From Egerieenecus sp048201975 (lineage in GTDB: Bacteria; Bacillota; Clostridia; Christensenellales; Aristaeellaceae), in NCBI GenBank assembly GCA_048201975.1, contig DBFBGQ010000065.1:1-21057 (forward strand): DNA of 21,057 bases, read 5' to 3'. Made by a program: the position numbers and the translations under genes. This document shows, one piece after another, positions 6,932 through 15,196 of the stretch. Below the pieces are notes generated by a model, which was not told the origin of the DNA, searched no databases, and saw only the letters and a program-made list of their open reading frames with translations. Positions within the stretch are counted from its first letter, which is position 1; each line of letters begins with the position of its first letter.

Positions 6932-7390
6932 ATGGAGAAGGAATTCTTCGTTCGGGAGATGGAAGCGTACCGCACCGTGCTCTACCGCGTGGCCTACACC
7001 ATACTGCAAAGCGACGATGCGTGCCGCGACGCTTTGCAGGAGGCGGCGCTCAAGGCCTGGGAAAAGCGCTCCACCCTACGGGAGCAGCGCTATTTCCGCA
7101 CCTGGGTGACGCGCATTCTGATCAACGCATGCCACGATATTCAGCGCAAGCGCGCTCGGATGGTCTACGTGGAGCAGGTTCCCGCCGTCACCCAGGCCCC
7201 GCCGGATCCGGAACTGGCGGCCGCCCTGGAACAGCTGCCCGAAGGCCTGCGCCTGCCGCTGGTGCTGCGCTACGCCGAGGGCATGGAGTATGCTGAAATC
7301 GCCCATGTGATGCATCTCTCCCAGTCCACCATACGAAACCGGCTTCGCAAAGGCAAAGAGAAACTCAGAAAGGAGCTGGAGGCAGAATGA
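6932..7390 (+). CDS. ECF RNA polymerase sigma factor
   Basis: 152 residues, the normal size for an ECF sigma factor. Region 2 is at about 10-75 (YRVAYTILQSDDACRDALQEAALKAWEK, then the RTWVTRILINACHD segment). Region 4 is at about 95-150 (LPEGLRLPLVLRYAEGMEYAEIAHVM with the recognition helix LSQSTIRNRLRKGKEKL). It directs RNA polymerase to a small regulon, probably including its own operon. GGGAGG lies 7 bases before ATG 6932. The stop overlaps the anti-sigma start (ATGA), which is the standard arrangement for keeping sigma and anti-sigma levels matched. The activating signal is unknown. Confidence 0.95.
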   Translation: MEKEFFVREMEAYRTVLYRVAYTILQSDDACRDALQEAALKAWEKRSTLREQRYFRTWVTRILINACHDIQRKRARMVYVEQVPAVTQAPPDPELAAALEQLPEGLRLPLVLRYAEGMEYAEIAHVMHLSQSTIRNRLRKGKEKLRKELEAE

Positions 7391-8466
7391 AACGCGATTG
7401 GGATCATCTGAACCTGGTCAACGCCTTTCATCCCATGCCGGAGGATTGCAGCCGCGCGTTTACCGAAGCCCTTTGCTCCGTTAGGGAGGAAAAGCAAGTG
7501 AAGCGAGCAACCTATCGTGCCGCGTTGATCGCGGCGATCATCCTTGTGGGGACCATGGCGGTGGCTTTCGCAGCGTCGAAGCTGGGATGGATCGACTTCT
7601 TTACCCAACAGACCGACGTGGTCGTTCCGCCGCAAACCCAGGAAGCGCTAAATTCCTCGCAGCCGCTAGCCTACCAAGTGGGTCCCCTGACCTTTACCTA
7701 TCAGCAGATGCTTGCGGACAAGCACATGCTGCTCAGCTCCGCGCATGTCCAACGCACCGACGGCCAGGACGCGCTCTATGCCATAAGCTCCCAGGAGAGC
7801 GATCCTCTGCCCAATACGCCCATGCTGGCAGCCTACGACCTGAAAGGCGCCAACTGGCTGGAGGCCGCGCAAGCCGCCAGGCTGCCCCTCTACGGCGTGC
7901 GGGCGCTGGTGGAGCTGGACTCCGCATACAGCACGGAGTCCATGGAGAGCGCCCTGTGGGAGGAAAACGGCACCATCGTTTACCTGAACATGCCCCTGCT
8001 GATCGCTGAAAACGTAACGGACAGCCTGCCGGCTACGCTTTTCATGTACGTGACGCAGCTTGACCCGGAAACAGGGGAAGCGGTGGACAGCTGGCAGGCG
8101 CAGGAAAAGGTCACCGTTCCCGTGACGTCCTGCCTGGATACCAGGACCTACGCGCCCCAGTCCGATACCAGCTTTGACGGCCTTCGCCTGGACAGCATCC
8201 TGGGCGAGCAGTATGTTACCGGGGCATATTTCACCGCTTCCTTCACCGCGCCGGAGAGCATGACGGCCACGGAAGCCATGGCCATACTCGGCAACCTGAC
8301 CCTCTGCGGCGAAGACGGCACCCCCCTTCCCGCAGGGCTGAATCTGTCCTTGAGCATCGACGTAGACGCATTGCCCACGGCTTTGCTGGAGGTATCCGCC
8401 GCGGTGGAAGCGCTCCCCGAAGCCGTGTCCATAGCGGGCGGCGGCGTTAGCGCCGTGGCGCAGTGA
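7387..8466 (+). CDS. Putative membrane anti-sigma factor (DUF4179-like layout)
   Basis: 359 residues. A short cytoplasmic N-terminus (1-43, with Cys21 and Cys30, not a clear zinc-binding HxxxCxxC site) would hold the sigma factor. A single membrane helix is at about 44-63 (AALIAAIILVGTMAVAFAA), followed by about 295 extracellular residues. The FAASKLGWIDFF segment just after the helix resembles DUF4179-type anti-sigma factors of Clostridia. The outer domain would sense the signal. The assignment rests on topology and on the 4-base overlap with the sigma gene; sequence motifs alone would be weak. Confidence 0.75.
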   Translation: MKRDWDHLNLVNAFHPMPEDCSRAFTEALCSVREEKQVKRATYRAALIAAIILVGTMAVAFAASKLGWIDFFTQQTDVVVPPQTQEALNSSQPLAYQVGPLTFTYQQMLADKHMLLSSAHVQRTDGQDALYAISSQESDPLPNTPMLAAYDLKGANWLEAAQAARLPLYGVRALVELDSAYSTESMESALWEENGTIVYLNMPLLIAENVTDSLPATLFMYVTQLDPETGEAVDSWQAQEKVTVPVTSCLDTRTYAPQSDTSFDGLRLDSILGEQYVTGAYFTASFTAPESMTATEAMAILGNLTLCGEDGTPLPAGLNLSLSIDVDALPTALLEVSAAVEALPEAVSIAGGGVSAVAQ

Positions 8467-8499
8467 ACGCGCCGGGAAAGAGAAAGGAGAAACGATACC

Positions 8500-9708
8500 A
8501 TGAAACGAGCAATCGCCCTTTGCCTGGCGCTCTGTGTTCTGCTGGTCATGGCCCTGCCCGTCCACGCGGAGGAGCGCCCCTTGCGCATTCTCATCAATGG
8601 CGCGGATCAGTTGGAAGATTGGCTGGCGGAAAACGCCCCGGATCTTGCGCTGGAAAATCTCTATACGGGCAGTCCGGTGGAAACGCAGGAATTGCTGCGT
8701 TTGCTGGCCAGCGATGAAGGGCCGGACCTGCTGCTGATCTTTGCCCACAAGTGCGACCTGAATCAAGTGCTGCAAAGCGGCCTGCTGGAGGACCTGAGCG
8801 ACCATGAGGAAATTTGCCTGGGTCTGGAGCAGATGTACCAGCCCTTCCAGGACCTGGTGGCCGGCCCCCAGGGAGAAATCTATGCCGTGCCCTATTGGGC
8901 ATGGGGAATATCCATGCACGCCATCCCCGCAGCCTGGGAAGCAGCCGGGCTCTCCACAGCGGACATGCCCCAATCCTTTACCGAGCTGCTGGACTTTGCC
9001 CAGCGCTGGGTGGAACTGGTCCAGTCCGGCCAGGCGGGAGACATTCGCCTGAATACCTTGCCCTCCTCCTCCGACCATCGCTATACCCTGTGGCTGATGG
9101 ATCTGCTGCAAATCAGCTGGATCATTGAGAAGCAAGCAGCGGGCGAGGCCATTGAGTTTAACGACCCGACCTTTGTGGATCTGGCTCAGCGCGCCCGGGA
9201 AGCCGGACAGGCGCTGGCTGAGGCAGAAAAGCTCCCCGGCCAGAGCTCCCTGTCCCTGTACGATCAGCGGCTGAACTCCAGCCAGGGCTACGGGGATGAT
9301 GAGCTGTACGCCAACGCTTTTCCGCTGCGTCTGGAGACGGAAGACCCCGTTCGCGTCCGCGGATTCGGCGCGCTGTTCGTGGTGCGCAAGGGCAGCCCCT
9401 ATGCGCAGCTGTGCAAGGAATTTCTGGGGGATCTGGCCCACCGGACTGACAGCAGCCGGCGCAACGCAACCTTGTACCAGGACCTGCCCCAGGGGCAGAT
9501 CACCTCGAATCAGGGGGAAGACGGCTATGTGCTCACCCAGACCTGGCTGGACAGCTACCGTCCGGAATGGCTGTATTTTGCCGGCGATCCCTTCCTCGGC
9601 ACGGACAAGACGATCCAGCATGAAGCATGCATACTAGAATTTGCCGACGGCGAGATCTCCGCCCAGGAGCTTGCCGCAGCGCTGGACGACATTGTGCAAA
9701 CCGAATAA
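8500..9708 (+). CDS. Exported solute-binding-like protein in the ECF operon, no transporter nearby
   Basis: 402 residues with a signal peptide (hydrophobic 4-19, likely cleavage after VHA, residue 23) and no lipobox. The layout matches family-1 extracellular solute-binding proteins: an N-terminal LRILINGAD strand, GPDLLLIFA about residue 74, GEIYAVPYWAWGISM about 126, and a C-terminal helix-rich half. There are no permease or ATPase genes beside it. It follows the anti-sigma gene by 33 bases with AAGGAG 10 bases before the ATG, so it is co-transcribed with the sigma pair. It might present a ligand to the anti-sigma outer domain or be a regulon effector; that is inference. Its ligand cannot be told from sequence. 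Confidence 0.75.
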   Translation: MKRAIALCLALCVLLVMALPVHAEERPLRILINGADQLEDWLAENAPDLALENLYTGSPVETQELLRLLASDEGPDLLLIFAHKCDLNQVLQSGLLEDLSDHEEICLGLEQMYQPFQDLVAGPQGEIYAVPYWAWGISMHAIPAAWEAAGLSTADMPQSFTELLDFAQRWVELVQSGQAGDIRLNTLPSSSDHRYTLWLMDLLQISWIIEKQAAGEAIEFNDPTFVDLAQRAREAGQALAEAEKLPGQSSLSLYDQRLNSSQGYGDDELYANAFPLRLETEDPVRVRGFGALFVVRKGSPYAQLCKEFLGDLAHRTDSSRRNATLYQDLPQGQITSNQGEDGYVLTQTWLDSYRPEWLYFAGDPFLGTDKTIQHEACILEFADGEISAQELAAALDDIVQTE

Positions 9709-9730
9709 GCTCGTCCATACCTGTCTCACC

Positions 9731-9762
9731 GCGGCGGAGGAGCCTTGCTCCCCCGCCGCCGC
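9731..9762 (+). terminator. Strong hairpin after the sigma operon
   Basis: GCGGCGG-A-GGAGC (9731-9743) pairs with GCTCC-C-CCGCCGC (9747-9759) around a 3-base loop with one mismatch. Only a weak CTTTGT follows, so termination may be partial. Confidence 0.5.
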
Positions 9763-9778
9763 TTTGTCCGCGCCGCCC

Positions 9779-9807
9779 TTGACAGCCCGCGCTCCAGGCG
9801 TTATGCT
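9779..9807 (+). promoter_or_regulatory. Promoter of the GH35 gene
   Basis: TTGACA (9779-9784), a 17-base spacer and TATGCT (9802-9807), about 60 bases before the chosen start codon at 9871. Confidence 0.5.
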
Positions 9808-9870
9808 GCTTACAGGCCGTATGGCTCCGGGACGCTCCCGGCAGCATGCGTTGAAGAGGGGGAAAAGGCC

Positions 9871-11841
9871 ATGTCCATCTCCAGCGAATACACATACAAC
9901 CAGCGCTTTCTTTCCAGGGACGGACAGCCCTGGCTGCCCGTGATGGGCGAATTCCACTACGCGCGCTATCCTCAGGCGGAATGGGCCAAGGAACTGGCCA
10001 AAATGAAGGCCTGCGGCGTGGATATTGTCGCCACCTACGTTTTCTGGATCCATCACGAGGCGGTGGAGGGCTGCTTCGATTTTACCGGATGCCGGGACCT
10101 GCGCGGGTTTCTCCAGGCGTGCCGGCAGGCCGGGCTGCCCGTGTGGCTGCGCATCGGCCCCTGGAGCCACGGGGAATGCCGCAACGGCGGCTTTCCGGAC
10201 TGGCTACTGCACAAGGGTATCCCCACCCGCTGCAACCACCCCGTTTATTTGGCCCTGACGCAACGCTTCTGGGAGGCTGTATATGCGCAGGCAAAGGGCA
10301 TGTTTCACCATGAGGGCGGGCCTATTATCGGCGTGCAGATTGAGAATGAATTCGGGCACTGTGGCGGCAGCGGGGAAAGCAGCCACATGGAACGCCTGCT
10401 GGAGATGGCCAAGGCCATCGGCTTCCAAACGCCCTACTATACCGCCACCGGCTGGGGCGGCGCGGTCATCGGCCCCATGCTGCCGGTAATGGCCTGCTAC
10501 TGCGACGCCCCCTGGGACGCCCGGCTGGCGCCCCTGCCCCCCAGCCCCAACTATATTTTCTCTCACGAGCGAAACGACGCCGACGTGGGCAGCGACTTTG
10601 CCCGGGGTGCGCACGTCTCCTTTGACGAGGACGCTTATCCGTATCTGCTGGCGGAAATGGGCGGCGGCATCGGCGCAACCTTTCACCGCAGGCCCACCGC
10701 CGTGCCCGCGGATACCGCCGCCATGTCCCTGGTGAAGCTGGGCAGCGGCGCCAATTTGCTGGGATACTACATGTATCACGGGGGCGTGAACCCCGGCGGC
10801 GAGCTCAACGAAACCCGCGAGTCCGGCTCCTACTGCGAGACCCCCGCCATGAGCTACATGCCCCATGCGCCCATCGGCGACGGCGGTCAGGTCACCGAGC
10901 TGGCCAAGGATCTGAAGCTGCTGGCCATGTTTCTGCGCAGCTACGGCGCGGCGCTGGCGCCCCTCCCCGCCTGGCTGCCTCCGGAGGGCGCTGCACGGCC
11001 GGAGGACACCGTTCGCCCCCGCTATGCGCTCCGGGCGCAGCAGGGCGCCGGCTTCGCCTTTGTGAACAACCACCAGCGCGGGCTTTCCCTGCCGGACAGG
11101 CGCCTGGAGATTCCCGGGTTGGGAAGCGTTTCCATGCCCAGCGGCGGCTATGGCATCTTCCCCATGCGCTTGCCCGTTGGCCGCGGCACGGTCAGCAGCA
11201 CAAGCGCCTCCCCGCTGTGTGTGCTGCCAGGCGGACGCCATGTGTTTTATGGGGAACCCCGCTATAACGTGGAGGGCGACCTGGCGGGTTGCCAGTTGAT
11301 AACCCTGACCCGCCGGGAGGCGCTGGACGCCTGGCCCGTGCAAACGGACGGCATCGAAACGCTGGTCATCTGCCAGGCGCCGGTGCTCCGTTTGGACCAG
11401 GGCTACGTCTGCCTCACACGCAAAAACGCGGCCTGGCGAACCCTGGAGGGCGAGTCCGGCATGCTGTCGGTTCCCGACACGCCCTCCCGCGTCCGCTGCA
11501 CCCGCGTCAGCGTCAACTATTTGTGCCAGGATTACGCCCTGGAGATGGAGACTTCCGACGCGGCGGAGGAGGTCTATCTGCAAATCACCTACGCTGGCGC
11601 CATGGCGGAATTGTTTGTGGATGGCCAGAAAGTGGCGGACCATCTCTACGACGGCGAGCCCTGGGAAATTGCCCTGAACCGTTACGGCCGGCCGCAAAAG
11701 GCAGCGCTTCGCCTCTACGCGCTGTTTGAAGGCATGCCCTGCTGGTTGCAGCATCCACCGGCTTTCCAAGACGGCCGTGCGCTTCAATTGATGCGCATCG
11801 CCATGGAGAATGAATACCTTCTTCCCATGACCTGGAGGTAA
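9871..11841 (+). CDS. Glycoside hydrolase family 35, beta-galactosidase-like
   Basis: 656 residues, no signal peptide, so cytoplasmic. Family 35 barrel motifs are visible: GEFHYARYP (26-34), ATYVFWIHHE (54-63), LRIGPWSHGEC-NGGFPDWL (93-112), GVQIENEFG (154-162) with Glu160 as expected acid/base, LLAEMGGG (259-266) with Glu262 as expected nucleophile, and YYMYHGG (299-305). The C-terminal third carries beta-rich domains as usual for GH35. It probably removes terminal beta-galactosyl residues from imported oligosaccharides; no transporter or sugar regulator lies next to it. Start choice: ATG 9871 has GAGGGGG 8 bases upstream. The longer open frame back to 9745 runs through the promoter and terminator and has no ribosome site. 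Confidence 0.88.
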   Translation: MSISSEYTYNQRFLSRDGQPWLPVMGEFHYARYPQAEWAKELAKMKACGVDIVATYVFWIHHEAVEGCFDFTGCRDLRGFLQACRQAGLPVWLRIGPWSHGECRNGGFPDWLLHKGIPTRCNHPVYLALTQRFWEAVYAQAKGMFHHEGGPIIGVQIENEFGHCGGSGESSHMERLLEMAKAIGFQTPYYTATGWGGAVIGPMLPVMACYCDAPWDARLAPLPPSPNYIFSHERNDADVGSDFARGAHVSFDEDAYPYLLAEMGGGIGATFHRRPTAVPADTAAMSLVKLGSGANLLGYYMYHGGVNPGGELNETRESGSYCETPAMSYMPHAPIGDGGQVTELAKDLKLLAMFLRSYGAALAPLPAWLPPEGAARPEDTVRPRYALRAQQGAGFAFVNNHQRGLSLPDRRLEIPGLGSVSMPSGGYGIFPMRLPVGRGTVSSTSASPLCVLPGGRHVFYGEPRYNVEGDLAGCQLITLTRREALDAWPVQTDGIETLVICQAPVLRLDQGYVCLTRKNAAWRTLEGESGMLSVPDTPSRVRCTRVSVNYLCQDYALEMETSDAAEEVYLQITYAGAMAELFVDGQKVADHLYDGEPWEIALNRYGRPQKAALRLYALFEGMPCWLQHPPAFQDGRALQLMRIAMENEYLLPMTWR

Positions 11842-11843
11842 GT

Positions 11844-12265
11844 TTCATCAAACCCGCCAACTTCGAACAGAAGAAGACGAAGAAATTCAAGAAACAGATC
11901 GGGCGGATCGAAAACATGGCCTATTGTCATGACGATGACTGTTTCATCTGTGCGCAGGGGCGAAAACTGAGACTCAGGCGTGAGTTGTTATGCAAAGAAC
12001 CTTCTGGGAAAAGCGCGAACAGGCTACACACAATATATCATCCGAGTGCGGCATTCAACTGCGTGTGTGCCGCTCTATTCAGGTGGAAGGCGCGTTTGCG
12101 CTGCTAAAAAACGACTTTGGGTTTTGTCGCTTTTTCACCAGAGGCAAAGGCAATATTCGCACGGAGCTGTTTTTCCTGGCCCTGGCGTTTGACCTGAAAA
12201 AGCTCTGGATGAAGCAGGAACACAACCGGCTCAAAACGCGAGTATCGCTCAAAATGGTTTCGTAG
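11844..12265 (+). pseudogene. Decayed IS1182-family transposase remnant
   Basis: Frame 1 (about 11844-11975) reads FIKPANFEQKKTKKFKKQ, then RIENMAYCHDDD and AQGRKL, as in the middle of IS1182-type DDE transposases. Frame 2 (about 11993-12265) reads FWEKREQATHNISSE-GIQLR, then SIQVEGAFALLKNDFGF and TRGKGNIRTELFFLALAF, the conserved C-terminal block carrying the catalytic Glu region. The Cys-rich section that normally lies between them is missing and the frame shifts there. The whole N-terminal half is absent. It starts right behind the GH35 stop codon. The base composition is less GC-rich than the neighbours, consistent with transfer. It cannot encode an active enzyme. Confidence 0.85.
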
Positions 12266-12299
12266 TGCTCGCAGAAATTGAAAAGCTATCCACATGCGG

Positions 12300-12318
12300 G
12301 TCTGTTTTTCGACAGCCC
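12300..12318 (-). repeat. Candidate right terminal inverted repeat of the IS remnant
   Basis: Read on the minus strand this is GGGCTGTCGAAAAACAGAC, which resembles the GGGCTGTC-type tips of several IS families. It lies 35 bases after the transposase stop. The matching left end is not in the window, so the call is tentative. The rest of 12266-12395 shows nothing else recognisable. Confidence 0.3.
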
Positions 12319-12395
12319 TGGTTTCTTATACTTCTTTTGGCTTTGGCTGGTTGCTTTTTGACGCTATGCCGCCGCTTTTCTCTTGATTTGTTTGC

Positions 12396-12438
12396 AAAAA
12401 GGGCGTGCCACAGAAGTTGCTTTCTGCAACACACCCTT
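12396..12438 (-). terminator. Intrinsic terminator of the metNI operon
   Basis: On the minus strand AAGGGTGTG pairs with CACGCCCTT (one G-T pair), enclosing a TTGC/GCAA stem-loop, and is followed by TTTTT (12396-12400). It lies about 25 bases after the metI stop codon. Confidence 0.75.
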
Positions 12439-12462
12439 CAAAACATATGCGTACCGGAGCGG

Positions 12463-13125
12463 TTACCTGCGCCGGTGGTCAATCATCTTGGAGAGCTTGG
12501 TGCCCAGGAACTGGAACAGCACCACCAGAATCACCAGGCAGATGGAGGCGGCGTACATCATGGTGTACTCCCGGCGGTTCAGGCCGTAGGCGATGGCGTA
12601 CTTGCCCAGGCCGTCGCCGCCGGCCGCTCCGGCCATGGCGGTATAGGCCAGGATCGTGGTGATGCAGATGGCGAAGCCATTGACCAGTGAGGGCATGGCT
12701 TCGGGCAAAAGCACCTTGCGAATAATTTGGAAGGTGCTGGAACCCATGGACTGGGCGGCCTCAATCACGCCGCCGTCCACCTCCAGCAGGGAGCCCTCCA
12801 CCATGCGCGCCACATAGGGAAAGGCGCTGACCGTCAGCGGGAAGATAATGGGCACCGTGCCGATGGCGCTGCCCATCACCGCCCGGGTAACCGGGAAAAG
12901 CATCACCAGCAGAATAATGAAGGGAATGGAGCGGAGCAGGTTCACCACAAACCCCAGCGTCATGTTGAAGGTGGGGTGCGGCATGATGTGTTCCTTGCGG
13001 GTCACCACCAGCAGCACGCCCAGGGGCACCCCCAGCACATACGCCAGCAGCGTGGAGGGGATGGTCATCAGCAGGGTATCCTGCGTGCCCTGCCACAGCA
13101 GCGGCCAGATTTTATCCCAGGTCAT
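12463..13125 (-). CDS. metI: Methionine ABC transporter permease MetI
   Basis: 220 residues, the usual MetI size, with five predicted membrane segments. Visible family features are TLLMTIPSTLLAYVLGVPLG near the N-terminus, NLLRSIPFIILL (62-73) and the EAA loop IEAAQSMGSSTFQIIRKVLLPEAMP (121-145), which contacts the ATPase. The C-terminal part AGAAGGDGLGKYAIAYGL is highly typical. The transporter imports D/L-methionine. Its ATG overlaps the metN stop codon (ATGA), so the two are translationally coupled. A binding protein gene (metQ), which normally follows, is missing; a terminator and an IS remnant come next. Confidence 0.95.
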   Translation of the reverse strand: MTWDKIWPLLWQGTQDTLLMTIPSTLLAYVLGVPLGVLLVVTRKEHIMPHPTFNMTLGFVVNLLRSIPFIILLVMLFPVTRAVMGSAIGTVPIIFPLTVSAFPYVARMVEGSLLEVDGGVIEAAQSMGSSTFQIIRKVLLPEAMPSLVNGFAICITTILAYTAMAGAAGGDGLGKYAIAYGLNRREYTMMYAASICLVILVVLFQFLGTKLSKMIDHRRR

Positions 13126-14159
13126 GGATGTACCTCCTCCACCGTCACGCCCTGCTCCCGCAGGTAGTCCATGGCGGTTTTGCGAATCACCGGATCCTCC
13201 GGCAGTTCAATGATCATCTGCCCGTATTGTTTGCCGTTCAGGCTGCGCACGTTGGCCGAGAGGATGCTCACCGGCAGGCCCAGCTTGAGAATCAGGTTGG
13301 CCACCACGGGCTCGGGGATCTGTTCGCCGTCAAACACCAGGCGCACCGGTGGTGTGCCGGATTCCAGGCGAATCTCCTCGCTTTCCGGGGCCACGATGCC
13401 AAACAGACGCCTGCCGGCCGCGGACTTGGTGTGGGTGAACACCTCGTCCACGCTGCCTTCCTCGGCGATAACGCCCCCGTCCAGAATGGCCACATGGGTG
13501 CAAATTTGACGGATCACCGCCATTTCATGGGTGATCACCACAATGGTGATGCCCATCTCCCGGTTGATCTCCTGCAGGAGCTTCAAAATGGATTGGGTGG
13601 TCATGGGGTCCAGGGCGGAGGTGGCCTCGTCGCACAGGAGCACCTCAGGATCCGATGCCAGCGCCCGGGCAATGGCTACCCGCTGCCGCTGCCCGCCGGA
13701 AAGCTGGATGGGATACACCCGCGCCTTGTCCTCCAGGCCCACAATTTTCAGCAGTTCCTTCACCCGCGCGCTGATGCGCGCCCGGGGCACGCCCGCGATC
13801 TCCATGGGGTAGCGGATGTTTTTCTCCACCGTCTGCTGCATCAGCAGATTGAACTGCTGAAAGATCATGCTCACCTTCCGGCGCATGCTCCGCAGCTGGC
13901 GCTTGTTCATCTCCAGCACGTTCTGCCCATCGATGAGGATGCGCCCCTCCGTGGGGCTGTCCAGGCGGTTGATGCAGCGGATCAGCGTGCTCTTTCCCGC
14001 GCCGGACAGGCCGATGATGCCATAAATCTCCCCCCGGCGGATCTTCAGGTTGATATCGTTGAGGGCCACGACCTCGCCGCCCTGCACCGGGTAGACCTTG
14101 CGGACATCCTGCAATTCAATGAGGAAAGGCGAAGGGCTTTCCTTGGTTGTACCTTCCAC
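13122..14159 (-). CDS. metN: Methionine ABC transporter ATP-binding protein MetN
   Basis: About 345 residues. Walker A GLSGAGKST (50-58), signature LSGGQ (153-157), Walker B VLLCDE (173-178) and switch His211 are all intact. The last about 80 residues form the NIL regulatory domain (VRLVFDGEQIPEPVVANL onward), which in MetN binds methionine and inhibits transport. Two GTG starts are possible. The one at 14168 overlaps the ribosome site, while that at 14159 has GGAAGG 8 bases upstream and is preferred. No S-box or T-box leader is visible in the roughly 100-base upstream gap; a plain promoter is. Confidence 0.93.
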   Translation of the reverse strand: MEGTTKESPSPFLIELQDVRKVYPVQGGEVVALNDINLKIRRGEIYGIIGLSGAGKSTLIRCINRLDSPTEGRILIDGQNVLEMNKRQLRSMRRKVSMIFQQFNLLMQQTVEKNIRYPMEIAGVPRARISARVKELLKIVGLEDKARVYPIQLSGGQRQRVAIARALASDPEVLLCDEATSALDPMTTQSILKLLQEINREMGITIVVITHEMAVIRQICTHVAILDGGVIAEEGSVDEVFTHTKSAAGRRLFGIVAPESEEIRLESGTPPVRLVFDGEQIPEPVVANLILKLGLPVSILSANVRSLNGKQYGQMIIELPEDPVIRKTAMDYLREQGVTVEEVHP

Positions 14160-14203
14160 CGACCTCACCTTCCTTTTCTTGCTGTATTTGGGTGATTCAT
14201 TTC

Positions 14204-14233
14204 ATGATACACTACCCGCGCGGCGAATGTCAA
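14204..14233 (-). promoter_or_regulatory. Promoter of metNI
   Basis: On the minus strand TTGACA (14228-14233), an 18-base spacer and TATCAT (14204-14209). It sits directly after the hairpin behind cysK. Confidence 0.6.
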
Positions 14234-14235
14234 GA

Positions 14236-14256
14236 GCGCGGCGAAGCGAGCCGCGC
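14236..14256 (-). terminator. Hairpin after cysK
   Basis: GCGCGGC and GCCGCGC pair perfectly around a 7-base loop, 10 bases after the cysK stop. Only TCTT follows on the minus strand, so the termination strength is doubtful. Confidence 0.35.
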
Positions 14257-14266
14257 CCGGCAGTTG

Positions 14267-15196
14267 TCATGCCTCAAACAGCGGCGTGGAGAGATACCGG
14301 TCGCCGGTGTCAGGGAGCAGGACGACGATGTTCTTGCCGGCATGCTCCTCCTGGCGAGCCAGGCAGGTGGCGGCCCAGAGCGCCGCGCCGGAGGAGATTC
14401 CCGCCAGGATCCCTTCCTGGCGCGCCAACTCCCTTCCGGCCTGGTACGCCTGTTCCTCCGTAACCTGCATGATCTGATCGCAGAGGGAGAGGCAGAGGGT
14501 ATCCGGCACAAAGCCCGCGCCGATGCCCTGCAGGCCGTGGGCGCCGGCTGTACCGCCGGAGAGCACCGGCGAACCGGCGGGCTCCACCGCCACCAGATGG
14601 ATATGAGGATTCTGTTCCTTCAAATACGACCCCACACCCGTCAGTGTGCCGCCGGTGCCCACCCCTGCCACAAAAATATCCACCGCCCCCTCCGTGTCCC
14701 GCCAGATCTCCGGGCCGGTGGTGGCACGATGGGCTGCAGGGTTGTCCGGGTTGGAAAATTGACCGGGGATGAAGCTGTCCGAAAGCTCGGCAGTCAGCGC
14801 CTCCGCCTTGGCAATGGCGCCAGCCATGCCCAGCGCGCCGTCGGTGAGCACCACCTCCGCGCCGTAGGCCTTCAAAAGCGTGCGCCGCTCCAGGCTCATG
14901 GTATCCGGCATGGTGAGGATGACCCGGTAGCCCCAGGCGGCAGCCACCGCCGCCAGGCCGATGCCGGTGTTGCCGCTGGTGGGCTCAATGATCACCGCGC
15001 CGGGCTTGAGCTCCCCACGGTCCCGGGCGCCGGACAGCATGGCCAGGGCTACCCGATCCTTCACGGACCCCGCGGGGTTCAAATACTCCAGCTTGGCCAG
15101 CAGCGTGGCCCGAAGCTGATGCTGCTGGCCGTAGTGCCCCAGCCGCATCAGCGGCGTGCCGCCGATCAGTTCCGTCAATTCCTGATAGATGCGCAT
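14267..15196 (-). CDS. cysK: Cysteine synthase (O-acetylserine sulfhydrylase)
   Basis: 309 residues, full length for the family. PLP-dependent enzyme making cysteine from O-acetylserine and sulfide in the cytoplasm. The PLP lysine is Lys46 in NPAGSVKDR. The substrate loop is PTSGNTGIG (72-80), the phosphate-binding loop is GVGTGGT (178-184), and GLQGIGAGF (221-229) and GISSGAA are typical. The AHR-TTGPEIW segment is characteristic of CysK. The ATG at 15196 lies 22 bases inside the end of the upstream Spo0A-C-domain gene, so the two are translationally linked. The neighbouring metNI is a separate unit, giving a small sulfur amino acid cluster. Confidence 0.95.
   Translation of the reverse strand: MRIYQELTELIGGTPLMRLGHYGQQHQLRATLLAKLEYLNPAGSVKDRVALAMLSGARDRGELKPGAVIIEPTSGNTGIGLAAVAAAWGYRVILTMPDTMSLERRTLLKAYGAEVVLTDGALGMAGAIAKAEALTAELSDSFIPGQFSNPDNPAAHRATTGPEIWRDTEGAVDIFVAGVGTGGTLTGVGSYLKEQNPHIHLVAVEPAGSPVLSGGTAGAHGLQGIGAGFVPDTLCLSLCDQIMQVTEEQAYQAGRELARQEGILAGISSGAALWAATCLARQEEHAGKNIVVLLPDTGDRYLSTPLFEA

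Noticed and set aside
7666..9621. Very long open frame on the minus strand opposite the anti-sigma and binding-protein genes
   Set aside because: It is the antisense shadow of GC-rich coding sequence, with low-complexity His/Gln/Gly-rich translation, no ribosome site and no recognisable domain. The same applies to long frames opposite the permease (3846-5012), ABC ATPase (5314-6531), GH35 (10204-11787) and guaB (16685-18256).
9745..9870. Longer N-terminus for the GH35 enzyme
   Set aside because: The extension crosses a hairpin terminator and a good promoter, is Arg/Pro-rich and has no ribosome site; ATG 9871 has one.
14160..14266. SAM (S-box) or T-box riboswitch before metN
   Set aside because: The gap is only about 100 bases, holds the cysK hairpin and a plain promoter, and leaves too short a leader; no S-box core motifs were seen.
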